Position numbers and translations under genes: made by a program. This document shows, piece after piece, positions 17,263-27,706 of a DNA stretch of 64,000 nt. Source of the DNA: Cereibacter_A sp052244495 (GTDB taxonomy: Bacteria > Pseudomonadota > Alphaproteobacteria > Rhodobacterales > Rhodobacteraceae); assembly GCA_052244495.1 (NCBI GenBank), contig JBQPXH010000003.1. One strand, written 5' to 3'. Position 1 is the stretch's first letter. Each line of letters opens with the position of its first letter. The notes beneath the pieces were generated by a model. That model searched no databases, had not been told where the DNA came from, and was given only the letters and a program-made list of their open reading frames with translations.

Positions 17263-18645
17263 ATGACACTTTCCCCCGGACGCAACGGCGAGATCTCGTT
17301 CTGGTATGCCGATATCGGCGGCGTACCTTCGCCGCGTCCGCCCCTGACGGGCGATGCCAAGGCCGACGTCTGCATCATAGGGGCCGGATACACCGGGCTC
17401 TGGACGGCGCTCTACATCAAGGATCGGGCACCGGATCTCGATGTGCTGGTGGTCGAGAAGGAGTTCGCGGGTTTCGGAGCCTCCGGACGCAATGGCGGCT
17501 GGCTGACCGGCGGCTTCGCCTGGACCCACGACCGCTACCTCTCGACCGGCACGCCGGATGGGGTCCGGGAGATGGTGACGGCGATGAGCGGCACGGTGGA
17601 CGAGGTGATCCGCATGGCCGAGGCCGAAGGGATCGACGCCGACATCCTGCGCACGGACGAACTCATGGTGGCCGTGACGCCTGCGCAGTGGACACGCGCC
17701 GAAGAAGAGGTTCGCCGCAGGCATGCCTGGGGCGAGGCGCGTGTGAGCCTCCTCGGGGCGGAAGAACTCGCCTCGCGCATCCGGATCCCGAAGGCACTCG
17801 GCGCCATGGTCATCGGCGGAGTGGCGCGGGTTCAGCCGGCGAAGCTCGTCCGCGGCCTCGCCGAGGCGGTGGAGCGGCGGGGCGTCCGGATCGCGGAGCA
17901 GACGGAGGTGCTGGGCCTCGGCCCCGGCCGGGTCGAGACGCGACGCGGCACCATCCGCGCGAAGATCATCCTCCGCGCCACCGAGGGTTTCACGGCCGGG
18001 TTGCCGGGCCTCGGGCACGAATGGCTTCCACTGAATTCAGCGCAGATCGTGACGGAGCCGCTGCCGGATGAAGCATGGGAGAAGATCGGCTGGCAAGGCC
18101 AGGAGATCGTGGGTGATTTTGCCAATGCCTACTGCTACTGCCAGCGCACGCGCGAAGGGCGGATCGCGGTCGGCGCCCGCGGCACGCCCTACAGGATGGG
18201 TTCGAGGATCGACAGGCGAGGCCAGGCGGACCCCGCCACCGTCGCCCACCTGATGGCTCGGCTGCGCCGGCATTTCCCGGCAGCGGCCGGGGCACGGATC
18301 GACCATGCCTGGTGCGGAGTGCTCGGCGTGCCGCGCGACTGGTGCGCGACCGTCGGACTCGATCCCGCGACCGGGATCGGCTGGGCCGGCGGTTATGTCG
18401 GCGTTGGCGTCTCGACATCGAACCTTGCGGGCCGGACGCTGGCCGACCTCGCGCTGGGTCGCGAGACGGACCTGACGCGGCTGCCATGGGTCAACCGCCG
18501 TGTGCGGCGGTGGGAGCCGGAACCCCTGCGCTGGCTGGGCGTGCGTGGCATGTATGCGCTGCTGGCAGCGGCCGACCGGCAGGAGGCGGCGGGCGGCCCG
18601 CCCTCGTGGCTCGCCGCCCTCGGTCACCGGCTTGCGGGGCGCTGA
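17263..18645 (+). CDS. FAD-dependent oxidoreductase (DAO family, PuuB-like)
   Basis: 460 residues. The dinucleotide motif ADVCIIGAGYTGLWTALYIKD (about 34-54), then EKEFAGFGASGRNGGWLTGG, identify the D-amino-acid oxidase superfamily subgroup that includes gamma-glutamylputrescine oxidase and glycine oxidase. The C-terminal GYVGVGVSTSNLAGRTLADL closes the FAD site. Substrate is probably a secondary or primary amine, but not determinable. The start at ATG 17263 has only a weak ribosome site; the frame is open farther upstream, over the pcm promoter. Convergent with dxs (27 bases apart). It is the last gene before the photosynthesis genes. Confidence 0.82.
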   Translation: MTLSPGRNGEISFWYADIGGVPSPRPPLTGDAKADVCIIGAGYTGLWTALYIKDRAPDLDVLVVEKEFAGFGASGRNGGWLTGGFAWTHDRYLSTGTPDGVREMVTAMSGTVDEVIRMAEAEGIDADILRTDELMVAVTPAQWTRAEEEVRRRHAWGEARVSLLGAEELASRIRIPKALGAMVIGGVARVQPAKLVRGLAEAVERRGVRIAEQTEVLGLGPGRVETRRGTIRAKIILRATEGFTAGLPGLGHEWLPLNSAQIVTEPLPDEAWEKIGWQGQEIVGDFANAYCYCQRTREGRIAVGARGTPYRMGSRIDRRGQADPATVAHLMARLRRHFPAAAGARIDHAWCGVLGVPRDWCATVGLDPATGIGWAGGYVGVGVSTSNLAGRTLADLALGRETDLTRLPWVNRRVRRWEPEPLRWLGVRGMYALLAAADRQEAAGGPPSWLAALGHRLAGR

Positions 18646-18672
18646 CCGGCGGGACCGGTCAGCGCAGCGATG

Positions 18673-20619
18673 TCACACCGCCCTCGGCTTCGCAGCCTGC
18701 CGGAGCGGCATCACGCGCCCCCGGGAAAGCGCATCCCGGGCCGTGGAGACAATATCCTCGGCACGCAGCCCGGCGTCGGCATACATGTCCTCGGGGCTCG
18801 CCTGCTCGATGAAGCGATCCGGCAGCGTCATGACCCGCAGGGCCAGGCCTCCGTCGAAACCGCCGGAGTTGGCGAGGTAATGCATGACATGGGCGCCGAA
18901 GCCGCCCATGGCGCCCTGCTCCACCGTCACCAGCGCCGCGTGATGGCGCACGAGTTGGTCGATCAGCCCGGTGTCGAGCGGGCGCGAGAAGCGCGCGTCG
19001 GCCACGGTCGCGCTGATCCCCTCGGCTTCGAGGAGCTTTGCAGCCTGCAAAGCCTCGTGCAGATGGGCGCCGAAGGAGAGGATCGCGACATCGGTCCCCT
19101 CGCGCACCACACGGCCCCGGCCCGGCTCGAGCACGGTGCCGCGCTCGGGCATCTCGACGCCCACGCCTTCGCCCCGCGGGAAGCGGAAGGCGATCGGCCC
19201 CTCGTCGAAGGCCACGGCCGTCGCGATCATGTGCACGAGTTCGGCCTCGTCGGCGGCCGCCATCACGGTCATGTTCGGCAGCGTGGTCAGGAAGCCCACG
19301 TCGAAGGCACCCGCATGGGTCGCGCCGTCGGCCCCCACCAGCCCGGCGCGGTCGATCACGAAGCGGACGGGAAGGTTCTGGAGCGCCACGTCATGCGCGA
19401 TCTGGTCGTAACCCCGCTGAAGGAACGAGGAATAGATCGCGCAGAAGGGCTTCATCCCCGCGCCTGCAAGGCCCGCCGCGAAGGTCACCGCGTGCTGCTC
19501 GGCGATGCCCACGTCGAAGACGCGGTTCGGGAAGCGCTTCTGCATGATGTCGACGCCGGTGCCCGAGGGCATGGCGGCGGTGATCGCCACGATGCGCGGA
19601 TCGCGCGCGGCTTCCTCGGTCAGGGTCGTGCCGAAGACCTTCGTGTAGTTGGGCGCATTTGCGACCGACTTCTTCTGCTCGCCCGTCGCAGGATCGAACT
19701 TGTTCACACCGTGGTAGCGGTCGGGCGCGGTCTCGGCCGGGGCATAGCCCTTGCCCTTCTTCGTCACCACATGGATCAGCACCGGCCCCGTGGTCCGCGC
19801 CCGCGACGCGCGCAGCGTGTTGAGAAGCGTCGGCATGTCGTGGCCGTCGATCGGGCCGACATAGGTGAAGCCCAGTTCCTCGAAGAGCGTGCCCCCGCCC
19901 GGCATGCCGGTCACGAGTTGCTTCGCCCGGCGCGCCCCGTCGCGGAGCGGTCCCGGCAGCGACGCCTCGATCCCGTCGGCCGCGGCCTTCAGCGAAGCAA
20001 AAGGTGCCGAGGAGGACAGGTTGAGCAGGTAGCGCGCCAGCGCGCCCACGGGCGGAGCGATGCTCATGTCGTTGTCGTTCAGGATCACGAACAGCCGCTT
20101 GTTCAGGTGGCCGGCGTGATTCAGCGCCTCATAGGCCATGCCTGCGGTGATCGAGCCGTCGCCGATCACGGCCACGGTGTCGCCCACCGGCTGGCCGAGT
20201 TCGCGCCCCATCGCGAAGCCGAGTGCTGCCGAGATCGAGGTCGAGGAATGGGCGGCACCGAACGGGTCGTATTCGGATTCCGACCGCTTGGTGAAACCGG
20301 ACAGGCCGCCCTTCTGCCGCAGCGTCCGCATCTTTTCGCGGCGACCGGTCAGGATCTTGTGCGGATAGCACTGGTGGCCCACGTCCCACACCAGCTTGTC
20401 CGTGGGGGTGTTGAAGACGGCGTGCAACGCCACGGTCAGCTCGACCACCCCCAGCGAGGACCCCAGATGTCCTCCCGTCTCGGCAACGACCGAAATCACC
20501 TCGGAACGCACTTCGTCGGCCAGCCGCTGAAGCTCGGCGTCACTCAACGCCTTCATGTCGGCCGGGCAGCACACGCGATCCAAAAGCGGGGTTTCGGGTC
20601 GCGGGATGGGATTGGTCAT
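18673..20619 (-). CDS. dxs: 1-deoxy-D-xylulose-5-phosphate synthase
   Basis: 648 residues, full length. Thiamine diphosphate enzyme joining pyruvate and glyceraldehyde 3-phosphate, the first step of the MEP isoprenoid route. The thiamine site GDGSITAGMAYEALNHAGHL with the closing NDN is near residues 154-182; the transketolase-like glutamate lies in RVFDVGIAEQHAVTFAAGL (about 372-390); DRAGLVGADGATHAGAFD is also typical. Start ATG 20619 follows GGGAGG. It sits downstream of pufX on the same strand, separated by three hairpins including a terminator, so read-through from puf could raise isoprenoid supply for phytol and carotenoids. Confidence 0.97.
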   Translation of the reverse strand: MTNPIPRPETPLLDRVCCPADMKALSDAELQRLADEVRSEVISVVAETGGHLGSSLGVVELTVALHAVFNTPTDKLVWDVGHQCYPHKILTGRREKMRTLRQKGGLSGFTKRSESEYDPFGAAHSSTSISAALGFAMGRELGQPVGDTVAVIGDGSITAGMAYEALNHAGHLNKRLFVILNDNDMSIAPPVGALARYLLNLSSSAPFASLKAAADGIEASLPGPLRDGARRAKQLVTGMPGGGTLFEELGFTYVGPIDGHDMPTLLNTLRASRARTTGPVLIHVVTKKGKGYAPAETAPDRYHGVNKFDPATGEQKKSVANAPNYTKVFGTTLTEEAARDPRIVAITAAMPSGTGVDIMQKRFPNRVFDVGIAEQHAVTFAAGLAGAGMKPFCAIYSSFLQRGYDQIAHDVALQNLPVRFVIDRAGLVGADGATHAGAFDVGFLTTLPNMTVMAAADEAELVHMIATAVAFDEGPIAFRFPRGEGVGVEMPERGTVLEPGRGRVVREGTDVAILSFGAHLHEALQAAKLLEAEGISATVADARFSRPLDTGLIDQLVRHHAALVTVEQGAMGGFGAHVMHYLANSGGFDGGLALRVMTLPDRFIEQASPEDMYADAGLRAEDIVSTARDALSRGRVMPLRQAAKPRAV

Positions 20620-20639
20620 CAGAGCCTCCCGTAAATGTC

Positions 20640-20672
20640 AAAAGGGTGCCGCGTGGTCTTCCACACGGCACC
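20640..20672 (-). terminator. Terminator between pufX and dxs
   Basis: Stem GGTGCCGCGTGG / CCACACGGCACC (20645-20656 and 20661-20672, one mismatch, 4-base loop). Read on the minus strand the stem is followed by CTTTTG. It is the last of three hairpins after pufX and is only about 20 bases before the dxs start. Confidence 0.8.
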
Positions 20673-20723
20673 AGGTCCCTGTCGCCAACAGGAAGGGAAC
20701 CGGGCTGTGGTTTCGCCCCGGAC

Positions 20724-20776
20724 CCGGGCCGGCGATATGGCCCGGATTTGAAGAGGCGGGCGGCTTCGTGCCGCCC
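20724..20776 (-). terminator. Two hairpins directly after pufX
   Basis: First hairpin: GGGCGGC / GCCGCCC (20758-20764 and 20770-20776), 16 bases past the pufX stop. Second: CCGGGCC / GGCCCGG (20724-20730 and 20739-20745). Neither has a T-run, so they may protect the 3' end of puf mRNA or act with the terminator at 20645. Confidence 0.7.
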
Positions 20777-20792
20777 TGCCCCATATCGGTTC

Positions 20793-21041
20793 TCAGACGA
20801 GGTGCTTGATCAACTCGAGCCCGGTTTCCAGGGCGCCGGTCACGTTCGGCGCCGGAGCCTGGTTCTCCTGGATCGGCAGCATCCGCCCGACCACCCGGAA
20901 GAACCCGATCAGGATCAGCGTTCCGAAGAACACGCCGCCGGCCCAGCCCGCACCCTTCATCATCTGGAAAGCGACCCAGAGGCGAAGGTTGGTCTTCGGG
21001 TTGGTGTTGAGGTGATCGTCGAAGATGGTCTTGTCAGCCAT
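20793..21041 (-). CDS. pufX: PufX, reaction centre-LH1 core polypeptide
   Basis: 82 residues. A single membrane helix (about 29-54, GAGWAGGVFFGTLILIGFF) sits between an N-terminal cytoplasmic arm and a periplasmic C-terminus. PufX opens the LH1 ring around the reaction centre so that quinone can pass, and drives dimer formation in this genus. It is found only in Rhodobacter-type organisms, which fixes the taxonomy. Compared with the 2.4.1 protein as I remember it there are a few substitutions (for example Asp at residue 8). The start follows GGAGCGATCACA, 12 bases after pufM. In the family the C-terminus is trimmed. Confidence 0.98.
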   Translation of the reverse strand: MADKTIFDDHLNTNPKTNLRLWVAFQMMKGAGWAGGVFFGTLILIGFFRVVGRMLPIQENQAPAPNVTGALETGLELIKHLV

Positions 21042-21053
21042 TGTGATCGCTCC

Positions 21054-21980
21054 TCAGTTCAGCGGCGCCATGCCGTGGTTCTGGCCCCAGACGTACCAGT
21101 TGTCCACGACCGTGCCCGAGAGCAGGATGCCGATGCCGCCGGTGAGGGTCACGAGGACCGCCATCCAGATGGCCCAGCGGTGGATGCCTTCCATCGTGGC
21201 GTTGAAGCCCATGGTCCAGCGCCAGAAGAGGGCTGCCCGCTCCGCCGCCGTCCCGCGGTCGGCGATCTGCTCCAACTCGCGCTCGCCGCCGAAGCGGGAG
21301 ACCGCGAGGATGGTCGCACCGTGCATCGCGAAGAGCAGGGCCGAACCGTAGAGCGTGGCGATCGAGAGACCGTGGAAGGGATTGTAGAACAGGTTGCCGT
21401 GGACGAGCGAGAAGTTGTTCGTCCAGTCGAGGTGCGAGAAGATGCCGTAGGGAACCGCTTCCGACCACGACCCCATCAGGATCGGACGGATGAAGCCCAG
21501 CACCATCCACAGCCAGATGGCCGAAAGGAACGCCCAGGCGGTGTGCTTACCCATGCCGAGGGCTTGCGCCCGCAGATAGACCCGACCCCACCAGGACCAG
21601 ACCGCGACGAACATGAAGAACGAGGCGATGATCCAGAGCCCGCCTTCCTTCAGCGGAGCCGCGAAGGACAGGCCGTATTCCGGTGCTGGCGGCTCGAGCG
21701 AGAAGTAGAACAGGTCGCGCATGAACACGGCCGGGTTCCACCCCGCCTGGTACCAGAACCAGATCCCGATGGTGAAGAACCACAGGAAGCCGGAGAAGAG
21801 CGACAGGACACCAAGCGAACCCAGGTAGATCGGGCCGAGCTGGGCGTTGCCGAACCAGCCGAGAAGGTTCGAGAAGGGACCGGTACCCGAGCGGTTGGCC
21901 AGGTTGACGTCTTCCGTCATCCCGAGGTCAGCCGGTCCGCGGACCTGAACCTGGGTGAAGAAGTTCTGATACTCAGCCAT
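21054..21980 (-). CDS. pufM: Photosynthetic reaction centre M subunit
   Basis: 308 residues, five membrane helices. In mature numbering (initiator Met removed) the expected ligands are all present: His202 to the special-pair bacteriochlorophyll, His219, His266 and Glu234 to the non-haem iron, and Trp252 by the primary quinone. M binds QA and pairs with L. The ATG overlaps the end of pufL by 8 bases, so L and M are made in equal amounts by translational coupling. Near-identical to the R. sphaeroides protein. Confidence 0.99.
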   Translation of the reverse strand: MAEYQNFFTQVQVRGPADLGMTEDVNLANRSGTGPFSNLLGWFGNAQLGPIYLGSLGVLSLFSGFLWFFTIGIWFWYQAGWNPAVFMRDLFYFSLEPPAPEYGLSFAAPLKEGGLWIIASFFMFVAVWSWWGRVYLRAQALGMGKHTAWAFLSAIWLWMVLGFIRPILMGSWSEAVPYGIFSHLDWTNNFSLVHGNLFYNPFHGLSIATLYGSALLFAMHGATILAVSRFGGERELEQIADRGTAAERAALFWRWTMGFNATMEGIHRWAIWMAVLVTLTGGIGILLSGTVVDNWYVWGQNHGMAPLN

Positions 21981-22821
21981 TGATGCCTCCCGGGATGTTG
22001 GCCCACCAGGGCAGGTCCACCCACCATTGCCACCAGGTCGCCCATTCGTCGAACCAGATGGTGCCGGTCACGATCATGCAGAGCGCGCTGAAGAACACGG
22101 CGCTGAGCGAGAGCAGCAGGCCGAGACGGTGGATCCCGAGGGTACCGATCGAGTAGCCGACGAGATCGCGGAAGAACGTGTCCTCATGGTCCGGCGTCCG
22201 CATTTCCTTGCCCTTCTCGGGGTTGGCGGCGGACAGGACCAGGGCGCCGTGAAGCGCCAGTGCCAGCGCGTTCGTGAAGAAGAACGAGATGGCGATCATA
22301 TGGGCAGGGTTGTAGTGGAAGTTGCCGTAGGTGTAGCCCGTGTTCGACACCCAGTCGAGGTGCGTCCAGATCCCGTAGGGGAACGCATAGCCCCAGGCAC
22401 CCATCATCACCGGTCGGAAAAGCACCAGCGTGAGGTAGGCCAGGATGGCGAACGAGAAGGCGAACGGGATGTGATACCCGATCCCCAGTTTGTTGCAGAT
22501 CTCGACTTCGCGCAGCGCCCAGCTGACGAAGGCACCTGTGGCGCAGATCGTGATGATCTGCCACAGCCCGCCCTCGGCGAGGGGAGCGCCTCCGAGCCCG
22601 TATTCGAGGGCCGGCGGGTAGACCGAGATGAGTTGGGGGTTCCAGGTGCCCTGAAGCACGGCGCTCCAGGCAATCAGGATTGTACCCAGGGCGGCGAAGA
22701 AGATCGTCGCAACCCCGAAGAAGCCGACGTAGAAAGGGCCGACCCAGAAGTCGAACAGGTTTCCGCCGACCAGCGTGCCCCCCGGCACGCGATATTTTCG
22801 CTCGAAGCTGAGCAGTGCCAT
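21973..22821 (-). CDS. pufL: Photosynthetic reaction centre L subunit
   Basis: 282 residues, five membrane helices. In mature numbering His153 and His173 (bacteriochlorophyll), His190 and His230 (iron), Glu104 (bacteriopheophytin hydrogen bond) and Glu212/Asp213 (proton path to QB) are all in place. The start follows CGGAGAGGGAAGC, a strong ribosome site, and lies after the long pufA-pufL hairpin. It forms the reaction centre with PufM and with PuhA, encoded at the far right of the window. Confidence 0.99.
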   Translation of the reverse strand: MALLSFERKYRVPGGTLVGGNLFDFWVGPFYVGFFGVATIFFAALGTILIAWSAVLQGTWNPQLISVYPPALEYGLGGAPLAEGGLWQIITICATGAFVSWALREVEICNKLGIGYHIPFAFSFAILAYLTLVLFRPVMMGAWGYAFPYGIWTHLDWVSNTGYTYGNFHYNPAHMIAISFFFTNALALALHGALVLSAANPEKGKEMRTPDHEDTFFRDLVGYSIGTLGIHRLGLLLSLSAVFFSALCMIVTGTIWFDEWATWWQWWVDLPWWANIPGGING

Positions 22822-22900
22822 GCTTCCCTCTCCGCTTGCAGTCGGCCCGACCTGCGCTTGCGCGCGTGGTGGAGCCGTCTCAATGGCTGAACCTTGGAAT

Positions 22901-22942
22901 CGTCGCGGGCGGTGGGTGCCGCCCGCGACGGAGGGCCGGCCC
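22901..22942 (-). other. pufA-pufL intercistronic stem-loops
   Basis: A perfect 12-base stem (CGTCGCGGGCGG / CCGCCCGCGACG, 22901-22912 and 22919-22930) with a 6-base loop, and an adjacent palindrome GGGCCGGCCC (22933-22942), start directly after the pufA stop. In Rhodobacter this structure is known to protect the upstream pufBA segment from 3' exonucleases, giving more LH1 than reaction centre. Confidence 0.93.
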
Positions 22943-22944
22943 GA

Positions 22945-23121
22945 TTACTCGGCGACGGCGACGCGGTTGTACTTGGCGGCGGAGATTTCCAGCCAGTTGT
23001 AGCTGGGGGTGCTCAGCAGGATGAGGTGGATCATCACCGCGAGGAGGAACAGGAACACGCCCTGAGCCACGAACACGCGACGGGGATCGAAGATCATCCA
23101 AATTTTGTAGAACTTGCTCAT
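22945..23121 (-). CDS. pufA: LH1 alpha polypeptide
   Basis: 58 residues, too short for many gene finders. The sequence opens [20 protein letters not shown] and contains one membrane helix with His32, the bacteriochlorophyll ligand, and Trp43 nearby (STPSYNWLE). It is the alpha chain of the light-harvesting 1 ring that surrounds the reaction centre. The start lies 13 bases after pufB, with GAGGAGAACAAGATC as ribosome site. The stop is immediately followed by the stabilising hairpins. Confidence 0.98.
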
Positions 23122-23134
23122 GATCTTGTTCTCC

Positions 23135-25120
<1,986 letters not shown>

Positions 25121-25121
<1 letters not shown>

Positions 25122-26629
25122 CAGATCATCTCCTCGGACTTGGCGGCCCGGGCGGCCTTGTCCAGCTTCTTCTGGTGGGCGGCGCGGAAGTCGGGCCGCA
25201 GGTTCGGCGCGCCTTCCCAGATGCCGGCGGTGTCGCCCTCGCCCACGCCTTCGAAGAAGGCCTTCATCTTCGACATCCGCTCGCGGTTGCCGATGGCCGC
25301 GTTCATCACCTGCGCGAGGCTGCCCGCCCCCGCCGGCCCCATCAGCGGCCGCGCCGAGATCAGGTTGGTGAAGTAGAGCGACGGAATGCCCAGCGACTTC
25401 GCCTTCTGCACCACGGGGGTCGTCCCCACGGCGAGGTCGGGCTCGAAGCCCTCCATCGCGGCCAGGTCGTCCTCGAGCGAGGCGCGGTATTTCACCACGA
25501 CACCCTTCGCCTCCAGCCATTCACGGTCGGCGGCACTCCACGGCGTCTTGCCTGCGGCGGTTCCGACGTAAGGCACCTCGGCGCCGCTCTCGATCAGCAG
25601 GCGGGCGACGATCAGTTCCGAGCCCTCGTAGCCCGAGAGCGTGATCCGCCCCTTGATCGGCGCGCCGGCAAGCGCGCCCTTGATCGCGGGCAGGAAGGCG
25701 TTCTGCGCGGCGGCCACCTTGTCGGCGGCGATGCCGTAGGCCTCGCCAATGGCTGCGAGCCACGCGGCCGTGCCGTCATGCCCCACCGGGGCGGATCCGA
25801 CGATGGCGCGGCCCGCGGCCTGAAACTCACGGACGGAGGCCGTGTAGAACGGGTGGATCGCGGCGGCGACGCCACTGTCGAGCGCGGCATAAAGCTCGCG
25901 CCAGTCGCGGCAGGGCACCACCGGGCCGGCAGCGAGGCCAAGGGGCGCAAGCAGCGCCCCGATCATCACCGGATCGGCCGGGAACATCTCTCCCAGCAGC
26001 GCCACGGTCGGACGGTCGGACCGGCCAGAGACCGGCGCCTGCACGGGGCCGGCCTCGGCCTCGGAGCGGGCATATTTCAGCATGGCGCCCGCCAGCACGT
26101 CCTTGGCCTCGGCATGGGTCGGCACGCCGAAGCCCGGCACGTCGATGCCCACGATCCGGACACCGTTGATCTCGGAGGGCAAGAGCCGCAGCGGCACGCC
26201 CGAGGCGGTCGGCACGCAGAGGTTCGTCACCACGATCGCGTCGTAGCGCTGCGGATCGGCCATCTCGTGGACCGCCTCGCGGATGTCCTCGAAGAGCTTG
26301 CCCGTCACCAGCGACTCGGAGTTGAACGGCACGTAGCCGATCGAGCGCCGCGCCCCGTAGAAGTGCGACACGAAGGACAGCCCGTAAGTGCAGCAGGCCG
26401 AACCGGAAATGATCGTGGCAACCCGCCGCATCCGGAGGCCGGTGCGCAAGGACCCGAAGGCCGGGCACATGCTCTGCGGCTTGTCATGGGGCCCCACCGG
26501 ATAGTCGGCCTTGTATCGTGCCATCAGCTCGGCATTGCCCGCGGCGCTCGCCGCGGCGGACATCTCGGCCGTCGAGTGGCAGCCCAGGGTCTCGGGAGCA
26601 GCCGGAGTGCGTTCAGCGGAATCCGTCAT
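25121..26629 (-). CDS. bchY: Chlorophyllide reductase subunit Y
   Basis: 502 residues, NifD/NifK-like. Cluster cysteines are visible in SMCPAFGSL (about 54-62), ISGSACCTYG and VVTNLCVPTASG. It receives electrons from BchX and, with BchZ, reduces the C7-C8 bond of chlorophyllide, the branch step toward bacteriochlorophyll. The start ATG 26629 lies 75 bases after bchX; this gap holds a hairpin. Overlaps bchZ by one base. Confidence 0.97.
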
Positions 26630-26672
26630 GTCTTCCTCGTCGCGCGACGGTCGCGCTTCGCGAATTGCCGGA

Positions 26673-26689
26673 GCGCCTCGTCGAGGCGC
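26673..26689 (-). other. bchX-bchY intercistronic hairpin
   Basis: GCGCCTCG-T-CGAGGCGC, 8-base arms around a single central base (stem-loop with GTC loop), 16 bases after the bchX stop in the only sizeable gap within bchCXYZ. No T-run on the minus strand, so it is more likely an mRNA stability element than a terminator. Confidence 0.6.
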
Positions 26690-26704
26690 GCGAGAGCGGC
26701 CAGA

Positions 26705-27706
26705 TCAAGCATCGTCGTAGATCACTTCCAGCGATTTCTTCGGCAGCGCGTTCTTGCCGCGCATGTCGGCATCCGTGGCGGGCTCGAGCTTGAAGTCGGC
26801 GCCGACCGCCTCGGGGGTGAAGAGGTCGAGGAGACCGTCCTGCGAGAGCGGCTTCGGCCGGATCGGAAGCGCCTCGCCCACGGCATGGGCCAGGCCCTCG
26901 AAGAGCGGCCCCCATTGCGTGCCGGGGATGCCGACGATCTGGTAGTTCGCCGACTTGCGGCGCAGGTCCTCATCGGCCGGGATGGTGGCGAGGATCGGAA
27001 TGTCCACCGCTTCGGCAAAGGCCTTGGCCTCGCCGGTGCCGTCATCCTTGTTGATGACAAGCCCCGCGACGCCCACGTTGCCGCCGAGCTTGCGGAAATA
27101 CTCCACCGCCGAGCAGACGTTGTTCGTCACGTAGAGCGACTGAAGGTCGTTCGAGCCGACCAGGATCACCTTTTGCGCCATGTCGCGCGCGATCGGCAGG
27201 CCGAAGCCTCCACAGACCACGTCGCCCAGGAAGTCGAGCAGCACGTAGTCGAAATCCCAGTCGTGGAAGCCCAGCTTCTCCAGCAGTTCGAAACCGTGGA
27301 TGATGCCGCGCCCGCCGCAGCCGCGGCCGACCTCGGGTCCGCCCAGTTCCATCGCGAACACACCGTCGCGCTTGAAGCAGACGTCGCCGATCTGGACCTC
27401 TTCGCCGGCGAGCTTCTTCTTCGCCGAGGTCTCGATGATCGTAGGGCACGCCTTGCCGCCGAAGAGAAGCGAGGTCGTGTCCGACTTCGGATCGCAGCCG
27501 ATCAGCAGCACGCGCTTGCCGATCTGCGCCATCATGTAGCTGAGGTTCGCGAGCGTGAAGCTCTTGCCGATGCCGCCCTTGCCGTAGATCGCGATGACCT
27601 GCGTCTTCTTCTTCGGCTCGCCCTGAGGCACCTCGAGCGTCGGCTCTTCGGCCGCCTCGTCGCGGAGGCGTTGGTCGAACGCCTTGAGTTCGGGTGCATC
27701 CGTCAT
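26705..27706 (-). CDS. bchX: Chlorophyllide reductase iron protein, subunit X
   Basis: 333 residues, NifH-like. P-loop IYGKGGIGKSFTLANLS (about 39-55); the [4Fe-4S] ligands are in RGCGGRGI and DVVCGGFGL, shared with BchL and NifH. It is the ATP-dependent electron donor to BchYZ. The start ATG at 27706 overlaps the bchC stop (ATGA); a longer frame upstream is a shadow of bchC. The N-terminal 35 residues before the P-loop are typical of BchX and absent in BchL. Confidence 0.97.
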   Translation of the reverse strand: MTDAPELKAFDQRLRDEAAEEPTLEVPQGEPKKKTQVIAIYGKGGIGKSFTLANLSYMMAQIGKRVLLIGCDPKSDTTSLLFGGKACPTIIETSAKKKLAGEEVQIGDVCFKRDGVFAMELGGPEVGRGCGGRGIIHGFELLEKLGFHDWDFDYVLLDFLGDVVCGGFGLPIARDMAQKVILVGSNDLQSLYVTNNVCSAVEYFRKLGGNVGVAGLVINKDDGTGEAKAFAEAVDIPILATIPADEDLRRKSANYQIVGIPGTQWGPLFEGLAHAVGEALPIRPKPLSQDGLLDLFTPEAVGADFKLEPATDADMRGKNALPKKSLEVIYDDA

